Positions 29,761 to 40,936 of a stretch of 64,000 nt of DNA are shown in pieces (within the stretch, counting starts at the first letter, position 1; each line of letters begins with the position of its first letter). Both the position numbers and the translations under genes were made by a program. The notes under the pieces were generated by a model. The model searched no databases and was not told the origin of the DNA. It was given only the letters and a program-made list of their open reading frames with translations. Source of the DNA: CAVQBL01 sp963710715 (GTDB lineage: Bacteria; Pseudomonadota; Gammaproteobacteria; DSM-16500); assembly GCA_963710715.1 (NCBI GenBank), contig CAVQBL010000019.1, positions 21,678 to 85,677 on the forward strand, read 5' to 3'.

Positions 29761-30942
29761 ATGGTCTTTTTTATGATTGAAATTCAGCGTTTATTACAAT
29801 TGCCCCCTCAAGCCCATACTTTGCTTTTTGGGGCAAGGAATACTGGAAAAAGCACGCTAGTGACTAAAATCTATCCGCCTCAATCCAGCTTATTAATTGA
29901 CTTACTTGATAACAATGAAGAAGAACGCTTTGCAAAAGATCCAGAAGCCTTGAGCCAAATTGTTGCGGCGCTTCCTGACAGCACGACACACATTATCATT
30001 GATGAAATTCAAAAAAATCCTCGTTTATTAAATGTTGTGCAGCGTCTCATGAAGAAAAAAAATAAATTTTTTGTGATGACAGGATCCAGTGCTCGCAAGC
30101 TAAAACAGGGGTCTGCTAATTTACTTGCAGGACGTGCATTTGTTTATCATTTATTTCCGTTTACTTCTATCGAATTAGGCAGTTATTTCAATCTGGATGA
30201 GGCATTACGGTGGGGAACGTTGCCAGAAATTTTATTATACAAAGAAGACAAGTTGCGCCAGGAGTTTTTGAATGCCTATGCGCATACTTATTTGAAAGAA
30301 GAAATTTGGGCTGAACATTTAATTAGAAAATTAGACCCATTTCGTTCTTTTCTTGAAGCAGCAGCGCAAAGCAATGGAAAAATCATTAATTTCAGCACTA
30401 TTTCACGTGATGTGGGTGTCGATGATAAAACCGTCCAGACATATTATTCCATTTTGGTTGATACATTGGTTGGCTTTTTTTTAGAACCCTATCACGGGTC
30501 TTTTCGAAAACGTTTAAGCGGAAAACCCAAGTTTTATTTCTTTGATACTGGCGTGGTTCGTGCTTTGGCTAAATTAACGAGCGTTCCTCTTGTGTCTCAA
30601 ACAAATGGTTATGGAAATGCCTTTGAACATTTTATTATTTTAGAGTGCATGCGGTTAGCAGACTATTATCGTTGCGATTTCCGTTTTTCTTATTTGCGTA
30701 CAACCAGTGATGCAGAAATTGATTTGATTGTCGAACGTCCTGGTAAACCTTTATTGTGTATAGAAATTAAGAGCTCAACCGATGTGCAAACATCCGATAT
30801 CAGTGTTTTTCAGCGTTTGTGCAACGATATTCCTGATTGTGAAGGCGTTTGTTTTTCGAATGATAAATATGCCAAGGTACTAGGAAATGTGACTGTTTAT
30901 CCTTGGCAGGCAGGATTAAGAAAATTTTTCGTGCCTTATTGA
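29761..30942 (+). CDS. AAA ATPase with DUF4143 domain
   Basis: 393 residues of the AAA_14/DUF4143 family; a start at the Met at 29773 is equally possible. The Walker A motif is LFGARNTGKST (residues 22-32), Walker B is HIIIDEIQ (about 78-85), and a sensor-1-like VMTGSSARKL follows. The C-terminal DUF4143 part carries a wHTH-like region (ISRDVGVDDKTVQTYYSIL) and a nuclease-like core (DAEIDLIV and CIEIKSST, a D-ExK pattern). The biological role is unsettled in the literature; such genes are often mobile or single-gene accessory elements. An inverted repeat precedes the start. Confidence 0.85.
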   Translation: MVFFMIEIQRLLQLPPQAHTLLFGARNTGKSTLVTKIYPPQSSLLIDLLDNNEEERFAKDPEALSQIVAALPDSTTHIIIDEIQKNPRLLNVVQRLMKKKNKFFVMTGSSARKLKQGSANLLAGRAFVYHLFPFTSIELGSYFNLDEALRWGTLPEILLYKEDKLRQEFLNAYAHTYLKEEIWAEHLIRKLDPFRSFLEAAAQSNGKIINFSTISRDVGVDDKTVQTYYSILVDTLVGFFLEPYHGSFRKRLSGKPKFYFFDTGVVRALAKLTSVPLVSQTNGYGNAFEHFIILECMRLADYYRCDFRFSYLRTTSDAEIDLIVERPGKPLLCIEIKSSTDVQTSDISVFQRLCNDIPDCEGVCFSNDKYAKVLGNVTVYPWQAGLRKFFVPY

Positions 30943-31514
30943 TTACCCTTGAAGCGATTAATCACTTCAACCAACGTCTCCCCTTCCAACTCTTGCACTC
31001 TCTTCTTTAAACTTTCAACGGTATCATTCAATAATACAGCGCATTTTTTCTGAAGAATAATCGGCCCTGCGTCCACTTCTTCTGTCACATAATGCACGGT
31101 ACAGCCCGTCTCTTTCACGCCGGATGCTAAAACAGCTTGGTGTACATCTTGATCCATGCCGCCAGCAAACGCCGGCAACAAAGAAGGATGCACATTAATA
31201 ATTTTGTTACGCCATTCTGCAACAAATTCACTGGATAAAATACGCATATACCCAATCAACACTACAAAATCCACATCAGCAGCGCGCAGAAGAGATGAAA
31301 TTTTTTTATCATACTCTGCACGTTTCAAATTGATTGGATCTACAAATTGTGCGCGCAACCCATTGGCACGCGCTCGTTCTAAAATCATTGCGTCCATTTT
31401 ATTACTAATAACTATTGCAATGTTTGCTGCTAAGTGTTGTTTTTGAATAGCAGCAATCAATGCCAACATATCTGTGCCACGCGTTGAACCCAGAATACCA
31501 AGACGAATACTCAT
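30936..31514 (-). CDS. purN: phosphoribosylglycinamide formyltransferase
   Basis: 192 residues of the formyl-THF-dependent GAR transformylase. Phosphate loop LGSTRGTD, VLIGYMRILS, the catalytic Asn-His in INVHPSLLPAF and the Asp in EEVDAGPIILQKK are all present. It uses 10-formyl-THF to formylate GAR. It overlaps the purD stop by 4 bases and is the last gene of the purL-to-purN run. It is intact, unlike the seven genes upstream of it. Confidence 0.94.
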   Translation of the reverse strand: MSIRLGILGSTRGTDMLALIAAIQKQHLAANIAIVISNKMDAMILERARANGLRAQFVDPINLKRAEYDKKISSLLRAADVDFVVLIGYMRILSSEFVAEWRNKIINVHPSLLPAFAGGMDQDVHQAVLASGVKETGCTVHYVTEEVDAGPIILQKKCAVLLNDTVESLKKRVQELEGETLVEVINRFKGNQ

Positions 31515-32848
31515 AGGGCTGCGTATTCTCTGTGTCGTAAATTTTGCATTTGCTGAATGCGCCGGTTAATCAATTCACGCGTGCCAATATCTTCACGATG
31601 AAATAATTTTCCTTGCACGCGTTTAATTTCATTTTCTGCAATTCTTTCTGCTTCTAAAATTGTTTTAGCCACGCCAACGACAGCAACTGCTCGCGAACCT
31701 GTTGCATAAAGTGTTTCGCCAATTTGATTAACAGCTGCCAAATAAAGTTGCTCCGGATGTTGAACACGTGAAACATCAATCACTGAATTTTTGACGGGAT
31801 GATCGGGATAACCTTCAGGCACTGCATATTTACAAACGGTTGCCATGTTAGCAAACCGCACTTTATCTTGCGACAATTTACCCTGCACCATAGCATGACA
31901 AATTTCGACAAAATCGCTTTCTAAAATGGCTAACACATTCATCGCTTCGGGATCGCCAAAGCGCGCATTAAATTCAATTAATTACACACCATCTTTTGTC
32001 GCGATAAAACTACCATACAAAATACCTATATATCTTTCACGATACTTGGCTGTTAAAGCAGTGAATTATAGATTCATTAATATGTTGTGCTTTTTCAATG
32101 TCCATTTCTGTTAAAAATGGCAAGCGATGATTAGCATCGGAATAACTTCCCATCCCCCCGGTATTAGGGCCTTCATCATTTATAAATGCCCGTTTGTGAT
32201 CTTGCACAACAGGCATAGGAATTAAAACATTTGCCATCACAAAAACATAATAACGAAAATTCTTGGCCAATTAATTTTTCTTCGATAACAAAAGTCTGCC
32301 CTTGTGCGTGCAATTCTTGGCAAAATTCATACGCTTCACGTAGTGAATGCAAATGATCGCCTGCGACTTTGACACCTTTACCGCCCATCAAGCCATTGGC
32401 TTTAATGACATAATCGATCTTCACCCAATTCATGCAAAAATTCTTTTACGTCTGGCTAAATCATGCAAATGACTTGATATCCGGATCCGGGTATATGATA
32501 TTTTTTTATGTAAATCGCGAGCAAATGCTTTACTTGTTTCAATTTGCGCTAATTGTTTTTTTGGTCCGATAGTGGGAATGGCATGTTCCCATAATGCATC
32601 TGCCAAGCCTTTTTCCAGCGGCGCTTCAGGACCAATGATCGCTAATATCAATTTGCCATTCCTTCGCAACTTTGACAATATCATCACATGCGAGCAATAT
32701 CACCCATCACAATATTGTGTAGTAATTGTTTAATGCCGGGATTAATGGCTGTGCCATAACAAAAAATATGTGGCTGTTGCGGCGAACGATGCAAGGCTTT
32801 TGCAATAGCATGTTCACGTGCGCCTGAACCAACAATTAAAATATTCAT
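31511..32848 (-). pseudogene. purD: phosphoribosylamine-glycine ligase, multiple indels and an in-frame stop
   Basis: Segments in different frames cover all of PurD. They include the N-terminus MNILIVGSGAREHAIAKALH, GPEAPLEKGLADALWEHAIPT, the ATP-grasp part VIKANGLMGGKGVKVA, EEKLIGQEFSLLCFCDG, INDEGPNTGGMGSYSDANH and the metal site LIEFNARFGDPEAMNVL. Frames change near 32680, 32500, 32430, 32250 and 32050. At about 31982 a TAA replaces the Lys expected before LIEFNARF. The enzyme joins glycine to phosphoribosylamine. Motif residues survive, so decay is recent, or much of this is sequence error. Confidence 0.85.
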
Positions 32849-32867
32849 TGCTCACCTCGCTCACCCA

Positions 32868-34335
32868 TCACGTTGGCGATGCTAATTTCTTTGATTTTTG
32901 TTCATCTAATATTGCCTGTGATATAATCGTCCATCCATACACGCCATGCAAGGTTGTTCAATATGATGATCGCCACGACGCGTAACTGCTTCAACCAAAT
33001 CTTCCTAGTTCTGATACAATAATTTATCCACGCCAAGATATTCGCGAATTTCTTCCACTGTGTTATGCGCTGCAATTAATTCATCGCGTGAAGGCATATC
33101 AATACCATAAAAACAGGGATTTTTAATCGGTGGACAGGTGGAAACAAAATAAATTTCTTTCGCACCAAATTCACGTACCATTTTAACAATTTCACGCGAG
33201 TGGTGCCGCGCACAATACTGTCATCCACAATTAACACTTTTTTATTTTCAATTTCGGTTTTTTGCGGCGTTAATTTATAGCGCACGCTGCGAGCTGCGTT
33301 CTTTACCATCAGGCATAATAAAGGTGCGGCCAATAAAAGGATTTTTATATAAACCTTCGGAATAACGCACACCAATTCATGTGCAAAAGATAAAGCAGCC
33401 GTATTGGAGGTAAACGGCGCGGGAATAACGACATCGGGAATATATCAGGATAAGTTTCTTTCCAACGCCGTGCTAGATTTTGTCCCATGCGCAAACGTGA
33501 ACGATAAACACTGACGTTATTTAACGTAGAATCCGGACGTGCAAAATAAACATATTCAAAAATACAAGGTCTAAATTCGTTTTTGCTCAACGATCTCGAC
33601 GAAATAATTTACCTGCGTGATTAACATAAACGACTTCACCCGGTTGCAAATCTCCTACTGGCTCAAAACCCAAGGCATAAAACATGGTATGTTTCAGAAG
33701 CAAAAATATAATCTTTCGTGCCATCTGCATTGTTGCGCTCACCCATCACTAAAGGGCGAATACCATGCGGATCACGGAAAGCAACCAAGCCCTTGCCAAT
33801 AATGACACTGACAGCGGAATAAGAACCTTCGCACACGTGCATAAATATTTTTCACCGATTGCACAAATGCTTAGTAAAAAATCGCGTCGTCATCGTCATG
33901 CTACATATTCACCTTGATCGATACCATCTGCCAATAAATGTAATAATACTTCTGAATCAAGAGATGAATTTAAATGTCTATGTTTTTGATGCGTGATTTC
34001 ATCTGCTAATTCTTGGTAATTAACTAAATTGCCATTATGAGCTAAAGCGATTCCGCGCGGACTGCCAATCCATAAGGGTTGTACATCAGCAATCGTTATA
34101 ACCGCCAGCAGTTGGATAGCGTGTATGACCAATACCTATATTGCCATTGAGTTGCAAAACATCATCCGGAGTAAAGATTTCACGCACCAAACCTAAGCCA
34201 TGTTTAGCATAAAATCGTTCGTCTGCAGGTGAAAATACCCGCAGCATCTTGGCCACGATGTTGCAGATGAATCAAGCTATCGTAAAGTTCCGCTGCGACG
34301 GTTGCGTGACTATAAATACCGACAATTCCGCACAT
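32868..34335 (-). pseudogene. purF: amidophosphoribosyltransferase, multiple frameshifts
   Basis: The start MCGIVGIYSHATVAAELYDS gives the mature Cys2 nucleophile after Met removal. Segments in shifting frames continue through LQHRGQDAAGIFT, NIGIGHTRYPTAGG, GIALAHNGNLVNYQEL and the PRPP loop VLIVDDSIVRGTT to a C-terminus near 32868. The total length (about 490 codons) matches the family. PurF makes phosphoribosylamine from PRPP and glutamine, the first step of the pathway. At least six frame changes are needed to read it. It lies 19 bases upstream of purD. Confidence 0.85.
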
Positions 34336-34351
34336 GGTGGCCTGTTTGAAT

Positions 34352-34378
34352 GGTGGACACGCTAACGCTTTGTCCACC
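34352..34378. repeat. GGTGGACA-type hairpin repeat, copy 2
   Basis: Arms ggtggaca (34352-34359) and tgtccacc (34371-34378) enclose an 11-base centre rich in cgct/acgct. It lies in the 77-base gap between purC and purF and belongs to the same family as the hairpins at 24324 and 40814. Confidence 0.65.
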
Positions 34379-34412
34379 CTACATACTCGCAAATACCCAG
34401 CAAGATGACGCA

Positions 34413-35378
34413 TTATTCTATCCACGTGCTGGGCATTGCTGAGTTTGAAAAATTAAATTTATTTCCTGTAATCATTTCATAAAGTTGAATATAACGCGAA
34501 GCCAACTTAACAATTAATTCTGCGGTGCTTCGGGTAGTACTTCATCTTTGTAAGGATCACAATTTTCGGCAAACCATAAGCGTAAAAATTCTTTATCGAT
34601 ATTTTCGGGTTCTAATTGCTTAGCAAAACGTTCTGCGTAACTGTCGGCTAACCAATAACGACTTGAGTCAGGCGTATGAATTTCATCCACCAAAATAATT
34701 TTGCCATCTGCATCTTTGCCAAATTCATATTTGGTATCCACTAAAATCAAACCATGTTTTGCAGCTATTTCAACACCAAATTGATAAAGATTGCAATGGC
34801 AGCATGTAGCTGGCTTCGTCCCAATCTGCTTGAGTCATCAAGCCTTCAGCAATAATTTCTGCGGGACTAATAGGTCTATCATGTTTTTTTTCTTTGGTGG
34901 TCGGCGTTAACACAGGTTTTGCTAATTTTTGATTTTTACGCAAGCCTTCAGGCAAAGCATTGCCGCAATAATTGCGCACGCCATTTTTATATTGCGTCCA
35001 CAAGTGCGGTGCTTGTTGTTCCAGTAATATAACCGCGCACGACAAATTCAATCGGGAAATACTTTGCATTTTTTAGCAATGATGACATTCGGATCAGGAA
35101 TAGCAATCAAATGATTTGGAATAATATGCTCGGTTTGTTCAAACCACCAAGCACTAGTTAAATTCAACACTTGTCCTTTGTAAGGCACCGACAGCCAGAC
35201 GCGATCAAAAGCACTCAGCCTATCCGTCGTGATCAAAATCAGTTTATCACCCAAGATCATAAGTATCACGCACTTTACCTTGGTATTTTTTACCGGAGGA
35301 AATATTAGTTTCCGTTAAACAAAAAGGCAAAGCTTGTTGAATTTGATCTGAGTAATCTTTAATAGTGGTAGCAGTCAT
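34413..35378 (-). pseudogene. purC: SAICAR synthetase (long form), frameshifted
   Basis: The start is the ATG at 35378 (MTATTIKDYSDQIQQALPF). Segments in three or four frames cover KVRDTYDLG / DKLILITTDRLSAFDRV, QVLNLTSAWWFEQTEHIIPNH, SLWTQYKNGVRNYCGNALPEG, LILVDTKYEFGKD and IHTPDSSRYWLADSY, ending SNSAMPSTWIE. About 320 codons is the longer PurC type. It joins aspartate to CAIR. Frame changes lie near 35260, 35060, 34770 and 34520; the last is a one-base loss in a GG pair. The order purL-M-Q-x-C-F-D-N is otherwise a regular purine operon. Confidence 0.83.
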
Positions 35379-35790
35379 GGGCATATGGGATTAAATAATA
35401 ATATGAGGTTAATAAAGAATCCGTTATGTCGGTTATATTCTTCCTTCGCTGTAAATGCCACAAAATACCATGTCGTAATGCGCGAACACCTTTAATTGCA
35501 AAATGATCTTCAGCATTTGTTAATTTTTGCTGACCAATCATATCTTCTTTGGCACGAACTAAAAACGACACTTGCTTGGCAGTTTGATCAGGCAGGATTT
35601 AACTACTTTTCTTTACGTTCATTAAATAACACACCGCTTTTTTTAATTTCCTGCTAAGCGTCTCGTTGAATCACATTCAATTTCCCAATGAATTTGGCGC
35701 TTCACTGTTGACGGGCAAATCTATCTTGTCGTAACGTATTTTGCACGGACAATGCGTGATTATCAGTAATAATTAATTCAACAGACACAT
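35359..35790 (-). pseudogene. small protein between purQ and purC, PurS-like (tentative), frameshifted
   Basis: Beginning SVELIITDNHALSVQNTLRQ at a GTG (35788), the frame breaks around 35710 and 35600. It continues as IHWEIECD, GVLFNERKEK and SFLVRAKEDMIGQQKLTNAE before ending in frame near 35359. The position between purQ and purC in a set with the short (PurS-dependent) type of PurL suggests a PurS-like subunit. The 'ALxVxNTL ... WEIEC' pattern and the GVLFNE segment are compatible, but the length (about 140 codons) exceeds PurS (about 80). The assignment is inference. Confidence 0.4.
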
Positions 35791-36616
35791 TGCATGCCGC
35801 TGTGTCGCGCTTGATATCGTTGAAGCTGTTTGCGGACGCGTGGATAATAATGCAGTGGACGGCATTTGTTCATATGACCTTCGGCAATATAATCACGCAT
35901 GGATTGAAAAATAGCATCGCCATTTGTCGTGCGCTCAGGATGCGGCATCATCGCCATGACATTGCCCGCTTTATTTGAAATAGCGGCGATATTATCCATA
36001 TGAACCATTTGGATTAATCGGAAATTATCGATGATGTTGCCTTGCTGCATCACAATATTGAAATACATTTAAACCTTGTGCTTCGATTTCTTGCAATAAA
36101 GCCGGCGGACATAACAAAACGACCTTCGCCATGCGCAACTGGAACATGTAAAATATCTTTTGGTGTGAAATGGCGAGTGAACGCATTGCGTTGATAATTA
36201 TCGGACAAACGCATATTGATCCAAGCATTATAATAACCCGTGCCCAAAACTTTGCCGTGCTGCAATGCGTTTATTTTCCGTTAGCACCATGCCCAATTTA
36301 TTATTTTCAAGTCCGGCACTAAACCCGTTTCCACCAAAATTTGCGCGCCATTGCAAATACCTAAAATCGGGTTTGCCTTTTTCACTTTGCTGCTTGATTT
36401 CTTGCATAATGGGATCTAGCGCCGCAATGATTCCGGCACGAGAACGATCTTCATAAGAAAAACCACCGACAATAATATAGCCAGCCAATTCAGCGTAATT
36501 TTTCTTTGCGATTCATTCCATAAAAATTCAACCGGCTCCATACCTGCACGTTTGACCGCAAGCATGGTTTCGCGTTCACAATTGGAACCTGGAAATTGAA
36601 CGATAGCAATGCGCAT
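35778..36616 (-). pseudogene. purQ: FGAM synthase glutaminase subunit, frameshifted
   Basis: The N-terminus MRIAIVQFPGSNCERETMLA (36616 down) is classic PurQ. Further segments in other frames give YIIVGGFSYEDRSRAGIIAA, PGLENNKLGMVLTENK-like text, DILHVPVAHGEGRFVM and the His-Glu end of the class I glutaminase in NVMAMMPHPERTTNGD. The nucleophile region (expected GxCNG) is inside a frame break near 36350. It supplies ammonia from glutamine to PurL. At least four frame changes are present. Confidence 0.83.
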
Positions 36617-37666
36617 AAGATTAACTACTTCTTGATCGCCATTAACAACATGACCAATTTCATAAAGAGGAAATGCAGGAAATTTTTTAACGCTGCTTCA
36701 CGCATTGTCGGTAACTACTCTGCGGCGCACAATCATCACCAAACCCACACCCATATTAAACGTGCGATACATTTCATTATCGTCTAAGCTGTCCAAGTTG
36801 CGCAACACATGAAAAAACGGCTTGTTGCGGCCAAGCATCTTTTGTTAATTTCACCGCGCAATCCGTCGGCAAAATACGCGGAATATTTTCTAATAAACCA
36901 CCGCCGGTAATATGCGCCATGCCTTTAATGGCGACATTTTGTTGCAATAAATGTAAAACGGGTCGCGTGTAATTAATATGGGGTTCTAATAATACTTCAC
37001 CTAATGATTGCGTTTAATTCTGGCAAATGGGAATCGACATGATAATTTCCCGACTTCAAAAAATAATTTGCGCGCGAGTGAATAGCCATTGGTGTGCAAG
37101 CCACTGGAAGTAAATGCCAACACCACATCACCGGCAACAATATCTTTACCCAATGATGGCTTTATCTTTTTCAACCACACCGGTGATCACACCGACTAAA
37201 TCATGTTCTCCAGGCAAATACGTGCCTGGCATTTCTGCGGTTTCACCCCCACCAGTGAAATATCATTTTCGCGACAAGCTTTAACCATGCCTGAAACAAT
37301 TTGTTCGATGATTTCAGGATTTAATTTATCATTGGCAATATAATCTAAGAACGTCAGTGGTTTTGCGCCCAGCACAATAATATCATTCGTCGTCGCACTG
37401 ACAAGATCGATGCCGATCGTGTCAAATTTTTGCATCATGCGTGCAACCATCATTTTGGTGCCAACACCATCAATGCTTTGCACTAACACAGGATGTTTAT
37501 ATTCACGCAATGCATCGGTTTTAAATCATACATCGCACCAAAACTGCCAATGCCGGTTAATACTGCTGGTGAAAAAGTACTTTCCACCGACTTTTTTAAT
37601 GCGCTTAACTGCTTCATTGCCAGCATGCAATATCAACACCTGCAGCTTTATAATCGACACTGTCAT
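36617..37666 (-). pseudogene. purM: AIR synthetase, multiple frameshifts
   Basis: Readable segments include DYKAAGVDI, GNEAVKRIKK, SFGAMYDLKP, EYKHPVLVQSIDGVGTKMMV, DLVSATTNDIIVLGAKPLTFLDYIA, the GETAEMPG region around 37230 (split), HITGGGL-like text near 36900 and a C-terminus near 36640. PurM closes FGAM to AIR using ATP. The total span of about 345 codons matches the family. Many frame changes occur, more than one per 150 bases in places. The exact 3' end is uncertain. Confidence 0.8.
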
Positions 37667-37736
37667 TATAATAACCTCTCTCGTAAGCCATTTTCCCAAG
37701 CGGTTTTTGCGTCACTGCAATGGGTAAATCAATACA

Positions 37737-40017
37737 TTATTCATTTGTAAACGTGGCTATTTGGGTTGTTTCACCAATAGTAAAAATGGAACTTGATGAG
37801 CGAGCAAAAATTTTTTGCACTGCATTTAATTTATCACGTGCACACTTCTAAAATAAATCCGCCGTTTCGCTAAATAATTTTTTCTCATGTGGCTAATTCA
37901 CCAGGGATATCAACTTTACACCCAATTTGATTTTTAAAACTCATTTCAGCGAGCGCAACAGCAACACCGCCTTCTGAAATATCATGTGCTGATAAAACTA
38001 AACCTTGTTGAATCGCGGCGTGTCACCGCATGAATTTCCCGGCAAATGTTGTTAAATCGGGTTTAGGCAAATTGGCGCCTAATTCATCATGCAATTCATA
38101 ATAAACACTGCCGCCACATTCATCTTTACGTTCACCAATTAAAACAGTAGATGAATCCGGCTTTTTGAAATGCATACGTAATGGCTTTATGCACATCCGG
38201 CATAGCTACCCAAACAACTAATCATGGGACTGCGTGGAATCGCGCCGTGTTTGGATTCATTATACAAGAGACACATTGCCGGAAATAATCGGCAGTGTTG
38301 CGCCAGGATGATCTTTTAAGCCTACGGCACGCAAGCATCAGCAATACCGCGCACCGATTCAGTACAAATCCCCATTTGTTCGGGTTTTTCTGGATTACCA
38401 AAACATAAACAATCGGTTAAAGCAAGCGGCATTGCGCCCACAGCAGCCACATTACGCACTGATTCAACTACGGCATTCACCGCACCCCAATAAGCATCAA
38501 TTTTGTTATAACGCGGATTTTGATCTAGCGATAAGGCAATGCCAACTTGGCGAATTTCTTCTGGATATTTATCTTCATTAAAGGTTGCATGACACCCGCA
38601 TCGGCCCAACCCGCTTCAATAACGGTGCGACCTTGCACTTGTTTATCATACATTTCAAAAATGGGTGCACGTGAGGCAATATTTTCATGCGCTAACAATG
38701 TAATAATACAGCATTAAAATCGTTGGCGCGGCAAGATTGGGTTCAGATAATTTTTTTTTTGCAGACATGTAAGGACGATCGTATACAATACCTTTCGTCA
38801 CATCGTACGCATTGGCACGCACGAATTCTTTGCCATGATAATTCACGACATATAAACCATCGTTGCGAATTTTGCCAATGACTGCTGGCACGCGCACCTG
38901 CAGAAACATTGCGGCAATGCAAAAGTTTCATTGTAATGTGTCAAAATTGTATCCACTAAATCTGGTGGCACAACCCACATAAAACGTTCTTGGGTTTCTG
39001 AACATAAAATCACAGCAGGCATATAAATCTGTCCATGCTGGTGGGCACTTGTTCAAGATCAATTTCCGCGCCATAACCACCGGCTTCGGCAAATTCCACA
39101 CTGGCGCAAGCAACACCGCCCGCGCCTAAATCTTTAAATCCGACTTTATCAATGAGATTTTTTTCTCGCAGCAATTGTAAATAAAGCATAATTGGCTTTG
39201 AGTAAATGGCGTTGTAAAAACGCATTGGGTTCTTGCACCGCGCCTTTGTTTTTTTCTTTGTGTTCTTCGACGCAAGTCTGTGGAAGCAAAGCTCGCGCCA
39301 CCAAAACCACTATTATCAGTCGGTTTGCCGACTAAAATAAACACATAATCGTCTGCATTTGCGGGTGCATAGGAATGAATCACATGGTCTTCACGCACAA
39401 TGCCTAAGGTCACTACCGTCACTAGGCAATTTTCGTTATAAGCCGGATCATAATAAACATCGCCCGCAATATTCGGTATGCCAAGGGGATTGCCATAACC
39501 CGCGATACCGCTACGACGCCTTCCTGAATCCAATGGTGTTTTTGCTCGATTGATATCACCAAAACGCAAACTATCGGCAACGGCAATCACTTCTGCACCC
39601 ATGCAGCATACATCGCGCACATTGCCACCCACGCCCGTCGCTGCGCCTTCATAAGGCACAATTTGCGAAGGATGATTATGCGATTCATGGCTGATGACAA
39701 TCCCATAGCGCATGCCTTGATTATCCGTTGCGACAGCGACAATGCCCGCGTCTTCTTTGGCCCCAAAATAACATGCGGGCCATCGGTCACTAAATTTTTA
39801 AGTGTTTGCGGCTGCTTTTATAAGAGCAATGCTCGGAACCTTGGATGGACCATAAGACCAGTTCAGCCAAGGTCGGCGGACGTTTTAAAATGGTATTTTG
39901 AATCGTGAGAGCTTCATCGACTGTCAGTACAAGATTGTACTTTTGTAACAATGACTTAACTTCTTCGCGCGACAAACCAGTAAAATCAAAAGTTTCTTTG
40001 TTCTGGGTTGTCAGCAT
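37737..40017 (-). pseudogene. purL: FGAM synthase II (short-form PurL), multiple frameshifts
   Basis: From the Met at 40017 (MLTTQNKETFDFTGLSREEV) the short-form PurL can be followed through SEHCSYKSSRKHL, HVILGPKEDAGIV (across a shift), HESHNHPSQIVPYEGAATGVGGNVRD, FGGASFAS, KVGFKDLGAGGVACASVEFA, VSLYNE-like text, MPLALTDCLCFGNPEKPEQM and a C-terminus ETTQIATFTNE at 37737. About 760 codons matches the Bacillus-type PurL that needs PurS and PurQ. At least ten frame changes are needed. It is the first gene of the purine run; its promoter must lie in 40018-40162. Confidence 0.83.
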
Positions 40018-40162
40018 TCGAGCGTTCCGCGATAAAAACTGTTCAATATTGAGGGCGCTAAGGATACCATAAAAACAGGTGACGTCCAAAAATAACTTTT
40101 TACTTTCATAAAGTACTGAGTTCACTATAGGAATTTTATTTTAGAAACACTAATGAAGGAGA

Positions 40163-40801
40163 ATGAAAATGCGTGAACAAAAATGTTCTTTGGTCGGAGC
40201 CATGAAAACACTGTTTTTTGGGATTGGGCTGCTTAGCACCCAAATCATCCCAGCGGCTAGCAAAGCTCTTACTCTGACTAACCTTACTCGTGGATCTAGA
40301 GTGACATTTTTCGATCCAGCATGCCGAAACAAAGCCACTATAGAAGTAACCGGGGACTCCATAGGTAATTTAAATTATCCATCTCAGCCAAATGCTTGCC
40401 TCACAGGAAGTGGTGTCATTTATGATGCTTGTACTGGCGAGGAAGTAGACAATATAAGTGAGGCAATAACAAAAGGTACAATTAAAATAGAAGTGAACCT
40501 CAATGCAGAGTTTAAGGCAGACGACCATCGAAATCGAACCATTCTTGACACGGGTAAAAATTATGTGATGACTATTCCCAAAGGCCTTCAAATCCGGATT
40601 AACTGTGAAAATAAAATAACATTATCACTAAACCTTAAAATAGAAGCTCAAAATAGAGCGGACCTTAATTATATATTGATTACAGATATAGGGAAGATCA
40701 TAAATATAAATACCGGTAAAGCACTCGGACAGTTAAAGCATGATGAATTTAGCGTCGAGCCTGTACAAACAGCAAAAGAATCCCGCAGCTTTAAGCTTTA
40801 G
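40163..40801 (+). CDS. secreted or periplasmic protein of unknown function
   Basis: 212 residues. A signal peptide is evident (hydrophobic SLVGAMKTLFFGIGLLSTQIIPAASKA, cleavage probably after the ASKA near residue 35); the Met in GAMKT is an alternative start. The mature part is beta-rich and moderately polar, with five cysteines (FDPACRN, PNACLTG, YDACTGEE, RINCENK) that could form disulfides in the periplasm. No family is recognised. It is divergent from the purine operon, is followed by a hairpin repeat, and has an aaggaga-like ribosome-binding site. Confidence 0.6.
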   Translation: MKMREQKCSLVGAMKTLFFGIGLLSTQIIPAASKALTLTNLTRGSRVTFFDPACRNKATIEVTGDSIGNLNYPSQPNACLTGSGVIYDACTGEEVDNISEAITKGTIKIEVNLNAEFKADDHRNRTILDTGKNYVMTIPKGLQIRINCENKITLSLNLKIEAQNRADLNYILITDIGKIININTGKALGQLKHDEFSVEPVQTAKESRSFKL

Positions 40802-40813
40802 AACCGTAGAGCC

Positions 40814-40840
40814 GTAGGTGGACAAAGCGTGTCCACCTAC
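40814..40840. repeat. GGTGGACA-type hairpin repeat, copy 3
   Basis: Perfect 11-bp arms (gtaggtggaca and its inverse) around the 5-base loop aagcg, starting 13 bases after the stop of the secreted protein gene. It belongs to the same family as 24324 and 34352 and may act as a terminator here. Confidence 0.7.
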
Positions 40841-40936
40841 CATATTTGCAGCCGACCACATTAATTTTCATAAAATAATGCTAAATTTCATGATATAATA
40901 AGTATTATCCATTAATTTAGTTATTTTTCACAAAAA

